Assembly (NCBI RefSeq): GCF_036417845.1 | Contig: NC_089994.1 | Span: forward strand, 12,790,001 to 12,854,000 | Direction of reading: 5' to 3' | Length of the DNA: 64,000 nt | From: Apteryx mantelli | Taxonomy: Eukaryota; Chordata; Aves; Apterygiformes; Apterygidae | Shown: positions 46,700 through 59,239 of the stretch, piece by piece | Layout of the letters: every line of letters starts with the position of its first letter | Position numbering within the stretch: position 1 is the first letter of the stretch | Translations under genes and position numbers: made by a program | The notes under the pieces: model-generated | Seen by the model: the letters and a program-made list of their open reading frames with translations, nothing else | Databases searched by the model: none | What the model was told of the DNA's origin: nothing

Positions 46700-46980
46700 T
46701 CTATGGTAGAAGCCGGGTATCTTTGTTTCACTTTGGAGAGGAGATCCCAATCAAGCGCATGGTCTAGTTATAAATATGCCATGACTCAGTTTCTGTCCTG
46801 GAAAGGTTACAGTCTTCATTTCCTGTCTTTCCCAACCAAGGACACTGGGAGAAATCACTTCACTGTGTTTCTGTCATGTCCCAGGCAGTTGGCAGAGCTG
46901 GGAATGAACCCAAATTTCCTAATGCCAAATGCGGTGTTCTCCTCATTGCACTACATTTTGCATAGTATCTGACATGTACT
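46700..46980 (-). mobile_element. Old tRNA-SINE copy on the minus strand (MIR-like)
   Basis: On the minus strand, from about 46,965 downward: gcattaggaaatttgggttc, attcccagctctgccaactg, cctgggacatgacag. This matches the box B and core part of MIR-like SINEs ('gggttctattcccagctctgccactgacc'). The 3' end (about 46,700-46,770) reads like the 'tgatctcggttggggcctct' tail of sauropsid copies. Confidence 0.6.
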
Positions 46981-47365
46981 GGCCTTTAGTTTGCCTTGCA
47001 CAGTTGTTAATCTGCAATCAACTTAGTAGATGGAACAAGCTTGCTGAATTTGTGCATTTGCTTATTTAATCTTTTGTAGATATGCCTGTGTAATGAAAAC
47101 TTGATAAAATTTTAATGGTTTAAAAAAAAAAAAAATACAACAAACCAACCCTTTCATCAGCAAATCATTATCTCATTGTAGACAGGTCATGCCAGAGTGT
47201 TTTCTGGCCCAGAATCTGAACAGCGTCTAACCAGGAGAAGTCATTCTTCAAACATGAACCCCAGAATGAGCAGTAGCATTATATAACATCTATGAATTAT
47301 TCATCAGCTCTGATTTAACATTCATCCTGACACTGAGTCTAAAGCAAGCCACGTATTTGCTGGTA

Positions 47366-47413
47366 AAAATAACAATTTGCATTACAGTAGATAATAATGC
47401 AAATTGTTATTTT
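47366..47413. repeat. Inverted repeat with 19-bp perfect arms and two octamer motifs
   Basis: The left arm 47366-47384 (aaaataacaatttgcatta) and right arm 47395-47413 are exact reverse complements, separated by 10 bases (cagtagataa). Each arm contains the octamer ATTTGCAT/ATGCAAAT, the POU/Oct binding site. RNA from either strand would fold into a simple hairpin. No flanking target-site duplication is evident. Confidence 0.9.
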
Positions 47414-47419
47414 ATCCTT

Positions 47420-50400
47420 AACTGACAATATTGTTACCTTAACTTTATCTATACATAAGAGTTGTATCGCTTCATACTTTGAAGTCCTCTGAGACCCAGT
47501 AGTCATTCTTTTGAAGTTGTTTTATATATACATATATGTGTATGCATGTGTTTTTAGATGTATCTACACACACATGCACAGCTGAAATTCTGCCTTTGTT
47601 TTTTGAATAATATCAAAAAGGCAAAATAAAAGAATTGTGTAAATGATATATTCAATGTGTTACACTTTCTACAGTATGCTAGCAATCCTTCATGTATGCT
47701 TCTCTTTCTCCATTCCTTTTTCAACATGATTTTTCCTCATTCAGTGCACATTGTGCATTCAATATCTCCTTTTTTCAGCTGCAAATGTTGCAAATCATAT
47801 TCTTTGACTTTTTCCCTTTGTTTTTGCATAGCAGTTGAATACATTGACTCCTGAGGATAATAACTTAAAATGGCCAACTCTGCCTGGAATACTGAATGTA
47901 TAAATCAATATCATTGGTGGTATTAATTTTTTCAGCAATTTCCCTGCCCTGTGTTGCAGTTTTCATTCAATTATGTGGTGTTTAGTGCTGGGTAGTTATA
48001 TAGGACAGTGGCAACGTGGGTTACATAACCTAAAAGGCAAGTTCTCTTTACTTCCAGAGTAATTAATGCTGTTTTCCTACAGTATAGAGTCAAATCCTTA
48101 GCCACAGACCCATTAGGCTGACTACAGAAGGCCCAAAACAAAGTTCATGGAATTTCAGTTGCCTTACAGCACTCCAAGTGTTCGTCCATTGACTTGTGTG
48201 AAGCTTTTCCAGTTTGGGTCTGTTTCATCATCTTGTGGGACCAGAGGGCAGTGACATTAACACTCTGCTATTTGCCCATCTGTCCTGCTTAGCCTGCATG
48301 ACCTTCCTCTGTGCCTCTAGAAGACTAGTCCTTGGCATACAGCTCTGAAACACAGCACAACAACAAGCACTCACTAAACCAGCGTGGAGGTAAGGACAAG
48401 TTCAATGTTGACCTAAAGAGGCAATATATTTAATTTTAAAGCCAACTGGAGTTTATCCAAGATGTTTGGCTAACAGATATGGTATAACTTTAAAAGAGCG
48501 TGATTGGTGAATACAGTTCACCAAGATCTCTGTTTTATATTGCGTTGGTGAATAATGATTGAGAGAGACTTTCACGGCCATTTGTTATGCTGTTCAGTTG
48601 CTCCCGGAGCAAAATTCTGCTTTGAGTGCTCTTTCAGATTTTGTTACGTTTGTCTTTGCCTGAAGAGATTTGTATGCAGGGAGTGCTGTAAAACAAAGAA
48701 ACAGAACTCCAGTGCAAAACTGATGTGAACTACTGTCTGCTAGTCGCAACACCGCTGGGTTCTGGACATGTGAGGCCAAAACAGCTTGCACAGACATCGC
48801 TTTTCCTGGCCCTGTTAATATTCTGAGCAAAATCTGGTTTGCATTTATTAGCCATCAGAGATGTAAATATTGCTGTTTGCACTATCAGAAGCAGATGTTT
48901 CTCCTTGTGCATAATGGAGGAACTTTCATATGCAGAAATAGAAATGTTTCTGAGGAGAGCAGTGTGTCATGGGGGCAGGAAGAATTATCATTTCCTGGTC
49001 CATGCTGTTTGTAATTTGTGGTTTTGAAGCAGATTCTTAAAAATCATTTTTAATAGCTGTGGGTGGGAGAAAAATAGATTTGTCCCCTTTGTCACAGGTG
49101 CGTGCTGCTTTAATCAGCAAAGGCCTTGCTCTGTAATGTAAAAGCCAGTATGTCTAGCTTTAATTATTTGTATGCACAGACTTGCTTACATGGAACCCAT
49201 TCCATTAGGGAATACTGTAGCAGGTCTGAAGATGAGACTGGAGTGTGATTTGCTGACTATTTCTAGCAAGTATATCAACTGCTGTTGTATACAGGGCCTG
49301 TTAGGTCTGTTACAGATCAAATTAGCTCCTCCCTGGTGCTTTTCCAATCTGCACATCCTAATGCCACCACTCCCACTTTCCTTTACCTACAATCCTCATA
49401 TTTACAATACTGAACTCTTGAGAGATTAGTTAGTAGCATCCCTAAAGAGCTAGAACAGGGTAAAAGTGTGAAGACATAGATGGGAAGAGGAGTGGGCAGG
49501 AAAGGGGAGCCCTCCAGGTATTTGACAGTTGCCAGATCCCAAAGGAATTACCCCTCTAAAGATACCCATTTCAGTAGACATGTTTGGATTCAATACAAGT
49601 GCTTTATTTGTGGACCAAACCTCTGAGGAACCAGCCTGGCTAGACTTCAAGACTGGATTCCCCCAGTACCTGTGCTGAGTGTTTGAATCCACATTTAGGA
49701 GCTTAGAAGAGGGCTAGAAAATGGTCTTATCTGTCTTATACATGTGTGAAACTAAAACTTAACGTGAACAGGTTTTGATGTATGAAACAGTAGGAGCACC
49801 CTTGCGTGAAAACTCAACTTCTCTCTCCTGTTGTTAATTTTGAAGTACCTGTCACTGGTACTTGCACATTGTGTACATGTGTGCTAAAGCACTGTTTAAT
49901 AACCTGTGATTAGGTTGCTTTCATTCCCCCCACAATTTCTTGTACTCTTCTTTCTCTTCAGATCCTTCACCATTCTGCTGGGCCTAATAATTAGCATGGA
50001 AAAACTTTAGAGGAGCCACACATATGTATTGATGTGCATTTAGCCCTATCCTTTCCACTTCAGATCAAAGCTCTGTCATGCAAGGCACTGCAGAGGCAGT
50101 TCCTGTCCAGAGAATTTACTGTCAAGGTAGAGGCTGCAAGCAGGGGGATTGAGATAGGATGTTTGGTTTAATGCCATGCTGCCACATTCTTGGGCCAAGT
50201 GTGCAGCTCTTGAAGAAGCCAGGTGTCTTCAGTGGTCTCAAAAGTGGAAAATAGCTTCTGTAAATTTCCCACATTGTGGTTCTATGATATTGCTCATTAC
50301 AGTGGAAATATAGCTTCTGCTAATTAAAATAGGTGCTAGCAATTAAATTAAACAATACCTTAAAATGCTCAGCTTCATGTGGTCTTCAATAACGGCTATT

Positions 50401-53400
50401 TCTGCTGGGGATACTTTCTCATGTGTGTATATTTTTCTAAGATGATTATGCCATGATTTCATTTGTTTCAGAGCACTGAATTCTTCAAGGGCATAAGCAA
50501 AACTTCAACCTCCTATTGAGATAGGGCATAGCAGAAGGGGACGAAGGAAGGAAAGAGAAAATAGTCAGCTGGTCAATAATGTGGAAAGTAAAACTGAGGA
50601 GATCACACCCTTAGATTATTGGATAAATAGCTAATTTCAGTTTTTTTATTAAGGCCCATTTGATATATGAATCAAGGATATATACGGCATCTTTCTTGAT
50701 CTCACTACTTTATTATTCAAAATATAGCTAAAGTCTTTCTCTATTATATTTATCTCAACTATTGTGATGAGCTGTAAAGCAACAGAGCATTAGATAATGT
50801 GTGGACCTGTATATTCGGATGCGTTCTAGTAATTCTTACCCTATTTCAGATTAGAATTCGGATGGGTACCTGCTACTGAAACATATTTTAACTGGTAAAA
50901 CTGAAGTCTATGCAAGTGCTCACTGAAGAAGAGAGCAGAAATTTCAGCAGATCTTGGTGTCAACCTCTCAACTGTTTTGAGACGTTACCCATCCAAATCT
51001 ATTCTTCCAGCACTGAACAAAATGAGATTTCCCTCATCTGTTCAACACACAGGCAAGACAAAAAATGAAGGACAGAGTTAGGATTTTAAAATATCACGTC
51101 ACTTGGAAGATGATCCTACAAATGAACCATCTATGACTAAGACTTTTATTTTCTGATTGCCAGTCTTCCAACATTGACCGCAAGACTGGAGAATCGTTGT
51201 GGGTTATGTGTCTCAGATGCCTAATGGTAACAGGCAGTTCACTGGCCAAATTCTGCTTTATCTCCTTGAATTTCTCACTAATTGCTGATGGTGCAAATGT
51301 AGCAGGACTTCTTTCTTTTTATTTCAAGCACCCCACCAACAGAAGAAACCTGCTGTTCAAGCCAGGTTTTTATCTGAGTTTGCAGGGCTGTCATAGTTTA
51401 CAGGTCAGAAGACGTTTTTCCAAATTTGAGCTGAATTTGTGAAGGAAAGCTGAATGGAAAATTATGTGCATGGATTTTTTTTTCACTGTGGCTTTCTAAC
51501 CTAGACCCCGTTATAAGAGGGGGTGAAGTTACTTATTCCTGGAGCTTTTCCTGGGGCATGCTGGCATTTTTTTATGAACCAAACTGGAATGCTAAATTAT
51601 CTGAGTATACAGAAGTAAGATTCAAATCTGCATTTGACTTCAGTTTGTGTTGCTTCCCCTTCCCTTGTCCAATACATCTTTCCAATTGCAAAGTGCGCAT
51701 ATCCTATGGTATGCTGTCTATTGCAGTATACACTTGTGCCTTCCAGTTGACTGTCATATGGAACTGAATCCCAGTTAACTTTTTCCTGTTTCTCTGGAAA
51801 CAGAGCCAGCTGCTGTGGCATTCATCCTGAGCAACTTGGCAATTAGAAAGCCCAGCTAGAAGAGCCAAATGTAGCGGGTTTCTGTGGTCTGTGGACCCTA
51901 TTTTATTTTGTTTGGCTTCTAACTGCTGTCACGAGTAGGTGTAGAGTAGAGGAGATTGTTACCGCTGGCAGATATAACCTCCTGACATCTAGTATTTCTT
52001 TGTTCAGAGAACTGTCCTGAGAGAGAAACTGCCTGACTGGAATCTCTGCTTTCCTGTTCAAAGCAAGTTTCATCTCCTGCTCTGAATGCTATTTATTTTG
52101 GGGAGGAAAGGACCATGTTTTTTACTAGATTTTTCTGACATAGAGTCCACTTTTGATTTAGACCACACAGGTGAATTTACAGACATAGTGGTATCTTGCA
52201 GAGCTGCACAGTAGAAAGCAGCTGTCACCTAAAGAAATTGTTGGAAAGCAAAACCCATCCTTCTAAAGTGCCTTTGCTTTTTGTAAAGCAAGATTCTCTG
52301 ACTGCTTTCTTATGCCTTCCCTCGCCAAACCTTTCTTTATTTTTCCTCGCTCTTGCAACACTAGTCAGCAGCACAACTTTAATTGATTTCAACAAGTGGG
52401 AAGACCAGGCCTACAAAACTCCTACAGCTATGGGGTACAACAGTCAGCTTTCTCAGTGCGCTCACATGCAGTAATTGGTTTGTGTGGAAGAAACTTCTGG
52501 GCTCAGCCCAGTCGTACGGGTTTGCTAGAGAAAGACGGGGACTATGAGACGCACAAGCCTGGGATCTCATTTAATTTGCAGCTTCTGGGTGGGGAATGTG
52601 AAATGGATTGAAGTGAGGGCAGGTTTCTAGTGGCAGCAATCGGCATGTCATTGTTTTCATGGCTGGCATCTCCTTGGCCCCTCTGTAGGCTTTACTTTCT
52701 GTAGAGCTGCTAGAGATCTGTGAGGTGACAGAGTGTGAATTTACTGCTGTACCATTACCATTTATTTTTTGGATCTTTCCTTAATTTTCATAAGAACGCA
52801 TCACCCCTATCTAGAAATACTCTTTACAGTAAAAGCAGCCAGTTCTTGCTGTGCTCACAGCTATGTTCTCTTTAAAAATGCATTCAGCACGCCTTAAACA
52901 ATCCTAAGCTGATGAAAATGATACCTTTTTCATTGTCTGGTTTGTAGATTCCACAGCAGGCCTATTGCATGTTCCCTGTGCAGACTCCTCAGGTAAAAGC
53001 ACAGCACATAATTTGCATCACATGGTCAATGTCACCCAATTATTCCCCTGCAATCTAGTTTAATAGTGGAGAGGAAAATTACCAGGGTTTCAGTTCAGAT
53101 GAATAGCAGAGAGTGTAAGACTATAGTTTACTGCAGGGAGGGTCTGAAAGAAGGGGATGGAAGGTGAGGAGGGAGTTGCTGGTTGTCCTAAAGAAGGCAG
53201 AAGCAAGATGTGGTGATTATCATCTCGAGGTCAAGACAGACTGAACGAAAAGTGATGTAAGCACTGGGGATTGGAAAGAGAGAACAGAACTGAACTCAGA
53301 TATTGGTGAGTGCCAGTCTCAAGCGAAGGCTGGCTGCAGAAAATTTGGGAATAGCTGTGTGAATAAAGATGGCATAACCTTCTGTTTGTCTGAAAGTTTT

Positions 53401-54465
53401 GCTGTGCTGAAGAGCTGTTTTCCCAAAAGCCCAGTTTCTTTCACCTCCTTTGAGTTGCAGTATATTCTGTTGGCTTTTGGAAAGGACTGGGATATGCTGC
53501 TTCTTTTGAGAAAGGTCCATTTTATTCTTGAAGAAGTCATATATCATATCATCGCTTTATTCTAGTGTTCTGTCAACAGAGAATGAGAATATCCTCAAAG
53601 TGTGCTGGGATTTCTGGAAGTAAAAACTGCAAGTTCCAAGCGCCACTTCTGGCTGTGGTAGAACAGGGCGACGTTTGACTCACAGCACAGCCCTGTGATA
53701 AGTGATGTGTTCATTACTGCATATCTGTGAGATCACATTATTCTTTTGCTTCTGTGTTTTGTATTATCAGACTAGAATACAGCTTCTCAGAGGACAGTGT
53801 GGATATTAGCTCCATGTATCTGTGTGTTAGAATACCTTAAAACCTTAAGTTTTCTCATGTGCAGCAGACCAGCTGAAGCCTGTGTCCTTATGGGTTAGTA
53901 CACTACCTACAGGAAATGCTGCTTGCTGGGGTTTCTTTCCACACCCTCTACCTGTTTGGCTGAGCCAGCAGCCTTACGTACCGCAGCTACTTCAAAGCTG
54001 TGTGTGCAGACCAGGGAGCTTGTCACTCCCTGTCAGAACAGGAATGGGGGAGAGGTGCAACTTCTTTTCTCTCGTTAGAGACTATAATTTGCGTCTTTCT
54101 CCCTACTTAGCAAACAGTTTTTATTAAGCTTAGAGGCATTCACTTAGAGACCTTTTCCTCTGCCAGTTTTGTTTGAAACCAGCCAACAGGTTCAGAAGTT
54201 AGATGGAGGGAATATTAACAGCACATGAATAGACAGATGGCACAATTGTATATGTTTCATTTCCTATGGGAAACCAGGCACAATTTTCCGTCAGAAACTT
54301 GCACTTTTGAAACATTTAATGGGAAGTTATTCAAACCAAACTTTTGTAAATTGCAGGAACTTCAATGTAATGTACTAGTCTTTGCATATAGTTAAGTGCT
54401 GCCTGAATAATACATATACTGAAAAAGTTGGATATTAAGTGACCCACATTCCACTAAATTTAGCG
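47420..54465. other. Intergenic, mostly unannotated
   Basis: No coding frame is convincing. A weak repeat fragment is placed at 50085-50165; otherwise I see only unique sequence and a short inverted repeat (tgcatgtgt/acacatgca) near 47543-47578. Confidence 0.6.
50085..50165 (+). repeat. Possible old SINE/LINE tail fragment, weak
   Basis: ggcactgcagaggcagttcc, then tgtccagagaatttactgtc, resembles the common 'cagtccctgccccgaagagcttacagtctaa' tail. Similarity is low and this could be chance. Confidence 0.3.
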
Positions 54466-54469
54466 GAAT

Positions 54470-54590
54470 ATTTGTCTCTGTGCCTGCATTCCCCATCTGT
54501 GAAATGGGAATAACGCTACCTCTTACTTCTTGTCAGCCCTGTAGAATTAACTTCACAAAAATCCTGTAAGAAGTGCTACTGAAAAGCTGA
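54470..54590 (+). mobile_element. MIR-like SINE fragment, core and 3' part
   Basis: gtctctgtgcctgcattccc, then catctgtgaaatgggaataa, followed by cgctacctctta, is a close match to the MIR 'cctctgtgcctcagtttccccatctgtaaaatggggataata' core. The 3' end fades into atcctgtaagaagtgct. Confidence 0.7.
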
Positions 54591-54599
54591 CAAGGAAAA

Positions 54600-57500
54600 C
54601 GGAATTCTGTTTTCGAACTAGGATTTACCTATGGTGCAGGAAAAAGGGTCAAATGTTAGGCAACACAGAATAGAGATTACATATCTGTCAAACTGAATGC
54701 TGCCCGTTCTATGTACTGAATGAGGCTGGAGTCCTGTGGAAAAACAGTATGTGGTCAGATGACTAAAGACACTGACATAATGCATTGGTACAAGATGGTT
54801 TGACTAAGGTTGTATAAATAACATTGGTTCTGACATCTCCTAACACCTGAATGCTTGGCTTTTAACTTTAATAACACTCTTGCAAGCTTCTTTGCATGTG
54901 CATCTGTGTACTAGGTAATTTCTTCCTCCCCAGTAGAAGTGCCTCTCTGCAGAGGAAATACAGGGGCATGTAATGCAGAAGAAAGTCAGACAGCAGAAAC
55001 AATCTGATTTTGGTTAGCATTTCCAGCTCTCATTTTCATTTCCTTTTTATGAATTCCCCTTGTGTCTGAAGTTAACACATGCTCTGTGATTTAATTTTTT
55101 CACTCTTCCAGGAAGTAGCCCTTTTCATTGCCAATTTAAAAAGATATGTTTATCTTTTGTCAGCATCACATTCAGAGCTTTGGCTTTAAATTCAGCCTGT
55201 CATATGAACTTAATCGAACAAAACCCTGTAAATCCAAATGCTCAATAGCAGAGAGAAATGAAATTTGTTTAGGCCATCTGTGAAATGTCTATCTGACCAT
55301 AATGCAGTCCTAAGTCCAAAATTTCACTGGAACAATTGCACAAAAATCTCTGCAAAAGCCCCAGGAACACCACCAATCTTCTGTTTCTTTATAACTTATA
55401 TACTGGAAGCAGAAACTGTGTGCAGTTCATTTGCATTTCATAGTTGGAAGTGGTCCTACACTTCATTGACAAGATAAAAATACATGAGAAACTTCATGCC
55501 ACAGATATACAGCTGCTCTGTATAATGTTTTTTATTTTTTATTTTTTTTCTCCAACTACACAGATCATGGATTTTAGGAATAAATAACTCAGTATCTCAC
55601 TTGGCTTTTTATGTCAACAACTTGCTCAAATCACGAGACATCATCTCCAAAATGCAGTGGAGGAATCAGTCGTTGGTAACATTCCCCTAAATGACTTTGA
55701 CAAATGGCATGTCATTCTGAAAACATATACTCGACATTCCTCAGTGTATCTGAAGTGCTACCAAATGTGTCTACTCTTCCATGAGAGCTTAGATCTCCCT
55801 GGGGCTAACAAGCCTCATCAACTTTTTAAAACAGAGTTTTGGAGATTAGCCTGCTATGAGAGAAATAAATTATGTACTGCTCTGACGCAGAAAGGAGTTC
55901 TTGTTCTTATTTGGCGTGCAGCTGACATGGTGAGGATGTGTTGGGAACACAGGGTTTTAGTCTTGCAAATCTATTACCTCACTTGTGGCTAAGGCTTGGA
56001 TGGACTATGGAGGAGAAAATCCATGTCAGTGTATGTCCATAATTGAAGTGTTTCGAAGTTATGTGAAATCTCAGCAGGCCAGAGGAAGAATTCTCTCTCT
56101 CTGTTTTTCTCAGTTAGGGCAAGGAAAAGATAAGGAAAGTTTACAAGATGATGGTTTAAAATAAAAGAAATCTCACTCCTTCGGCAGCCTTACATTCAAG
56201 ATCAACTATTTTGTTAGTGCATCAAACACAGAGGCACACACTTTGTTTAAACTTATTCTGTCACTGTGAATATGAGATTTTTTTTATTTATCGATTATAT
56301 GTAGTTAATGGGGGAGGTGAATCACAATTGTTTAAGTTTCAAGTGAGTATCTTCTAACCATGCTAAATACTTAACAGCGGGACAGGCTACAAGGAAACAC
56401 ATGAGCATGTATTCAATTAAATCACTGAGCTACCTGCATGCTAAGAGTCAAGGATCTATGTTAAATGTTCCACAGGACTAAGACATGGGAGAGTGTCTGG
56501 GAGTTGGATGCTTGAACAAAGAGGTCCTGAGTGGAATGCACTGTTATGTTAATGGCAGTGAATAGTACACTGGCCTGGGAATCGGGAATTACCCTGAAGA
56601 ACCATTTTGATGAAAAGTTTTCTACAGAGATTAGATAGAACACTCTGGGTGAAACTGTTCCTACTGATACCGTAGTCATTTCTTTGGCAGTATTAAATGC
56701 CAGTGTTGGGATGCCCATTCAGATTGGAATTCAATTGCCTATTGGATCACTGACACCTGAAAACACACATGCTTAACAAAATCTAGGCTCTTTTGCAAGC
56801 TCTTTTAGATTTGTCAGTGTTTTTGCAGTATATGCTGCTCATGCCAGTGATTGCTTGTTTTAAATACTGGAGAATCAGCGTTAACTGCCAAAAGGACATA
56901 ACTCTCTTAATAAGAACTTTTTAGTCCTTAAGTATGTGCTCAGGTAATAACCTTGCAATCATTACCCTAAACTGCTGAGATACAGTAGAACAAAGACAAG
57001 TTTTGAAATTTTATCCTCTTACTGCTCTCTCCTATTTGGCTTCATCTTCTGAAAAACATGAGGAGGAAGAAGAAGGTTAAAACCTGCAGTGGTTTTCTGT
57101 GTTCATTTCTTTGAGCCAGAAGGCTCATCTTTGATCCATGATATTAGTTATGTGTGGTAGATAATAGGAGTAGGTGATACGAATCTCATATGGAAAGAAA
57201 TATTCCAAGTAAAGATTAAGTACAGCTGCTCTCTTCTTTTGCAAAGAATGTCTCACAGGGGGCTGTCCTTTATTAGGACTGTACTGAATCCGGCCTCTTC
57301 TGTTTTACTTTCTCCTTTGCTTAACTTTGTGCACAAGTTTCTATATTCTAGTTTGAATGATCATGTGCCCTCAGATGCTGGGGTATTCCAAACCATGGAT
57401 ATTTTAACGACACATCAAGCAAAGTGCAATAAATGATGACAGAAGGGGTCAGAAGAGTAGGAAATCAGGTACTTTAGACAAGACTTTCAATTGTGACTGT

Positions 57501-58650
57501 TGACTCGGTGCTCAAGTGCATGTAGTTTGAAAGCATAGGCTATATAGTCTGTAAAAATTGTCTTTCTAAGATGTCTCTGAGTTGGTACCCAATATTGAAC
57601 AAATGCTCTGAAAGTCTTTGTGCTACCCTGTTTTCTATCAGAGGTTTTTATCTTACAAAGAGAGGAAAAAAAAAACTAGGAAAATCTAAAAAGCGAAATA
57701 TTGCAAAGGCTGAAAAACTTATTCATAAGAACTTTTCAAAATTCATCACCATCTACACACCTGAAAATGACTGCTTTTTTGACCTTGGAACAACAGATAG
57801 GCTCAGTTATTAACTAAAGCTTTTATTAAGGGGCTACAGGGGGAGCATAGACAACTTAAGAGCTTCTGTTCCTATTACTGAAGGAGTATCTCCTTTGTTT
57901 TTCTAATCTTTAAGAGTAAAAGGTGCAGCTCCTTGATAAGAAGCAGTATCTGGTTAAAGATGCACCATCACTTCTGCTTTTCTAGGGAATTACTTCAAAT
58001 GAAGAGATGGTCTCTATCAGATCTCAGCAAAGAAAGGTCAGGCCATCAGCCACCTTGCATGTCTTATACCAGTCAAATGAATCGTGAACAGATTGCTGCT
58101 GCCTCCCAAGCTCCTCAGATGTATTGCAGCTTCTGCTGCCAATTAGGAATCCATATAGGACCCCAAACTGGTGATTTCTATTCACATTGGGCTGTGCGTA
58201 GAATAGCAATTTTTTTTCTCTCTGGTGACTCTCTGAAGCCTGTCCAAATGTCTGATGTGCTTCCTTCTTTTGTGCACAAAATAAATACTTTGGGGAATTA
58301 AATGATCCTGCAGGATTCTGGGATGCTCTGATGACAAGTGTTTTGACTAAAATGTGTTTCTGCTTCCTTGGCATTCAGGCTACTAGGTGAATGTCAAACC
58401 AACTAAGATAGTAGTTTGCAGTCATGTGAGAACATGTAGGTTATGGACTCTCAGGCAACATGCATGTTGTACCAGTTTTGTTTCCAGCCCTAGCTACATC
58501 ATTCTACCTGCTTGTGGATTGGTGCTGATTGTTGTACTGAACCGCTAGACGCTCACCAAATATGAAGACTTCTTATCTGGGAGTCTGGATTAGTCAGTTG
58601 CCCTGCGATAGTGAGATTATAGCATAAAACAATGGTTTCCTATTAAAAAA
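54600..58650. other. Intergenic, no gene recognised
   Basis: Several open frames of 60-122 codons occur, none with a recognisable domain or flanking splice pattern. Nothing else is seen. Confidence 0.65.
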
Positions 58651-58734
58651 AATTAAAGCATGCTTTCCAAAATGAAGTGTTTAAGTTCACTGTGAACTGT
58701 GAATGACAGAACACCAAAAATGAAAATGACATTT

Positions 58735-58860
58735 TGAGACAAGTAATCAAAGCTGGCAGCATGCAAAAATGAATTAGAGGGGTAGGTGACTTGTCCCAGT
58801 GCCAAGGAGCAATGACAGGCAATCATGTTCACTGACGGAAGTTGAGTAATGAGGAGCAAT
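58735..58860 (-). mobile_element. Possible MIR-like SINE fragment on the minus strand, weak
   Basis: On the minus strand, ccttggcactgggacaagtc, then acctacccctctaat, resembles the 'gaccttgggcaagtcacttaacctctct' core of MIR. The flanks do not extend the match convincingly. Confidence 0.3.
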
Positions 58861-59039
58861 CTACGGAATAAGTGATAGAAGGTAATAACTGAGGTGAATG
58901 GCAAAGTGTTTATAATTCACCTAGGCTTTATTCCTTATTAAAAATAAACAGCTAGAAAACTTAAATAGAAATAGCCTATGATGCTGTATTTCTAAACAAA
59001 CTTAGCAGTACATTAGAAGCTTTCACTGTGTTTTGAAAA

Positions 59040-59235
59040 AGTTAATTTGCACAGTGTTCCTATGAACTAGAATGAGTTTTATCTCCATGTTGCACTTGGA
59101 AACTAAGGCAGAGAGGGTGAGATCGTTAAGTGATTTGGTTAAGGTCATGTAGAGTGTGACTGTCACTAGCTTGGGCAGGGCCCTTAACCAATGAGTCTAA
59201 ATGACTTGCTGGTGCTGAATTGTGTTCTGCCAGCT
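59040..59235 (-). mobile_element. MIR-like SINE on the minus strand, best preserved in the window
   Basis: On the minus strand: cacactctacatgaccttaa, ccaaatcacttaacgatctc, accctctctgccttagtttc, then atggagataa and ttcataggaacactgtgcaa. This follows the MIR core and 3' region word for word ('tgaccttgggcaagtcacttaacctctctgcctcagtttcctcat...'). It is ancient and diverged. Confidence 0.75.
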
Positions 59236-59239
59236 TCCA

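Noticed and set aside
57933..58301. 122-codon plus-strand open frame in intergenic DNA
   Set aside because: No domain, no low-complexity or codon pattern of a real gene, no splice context. Expected by chance among many frames in 38 kb.
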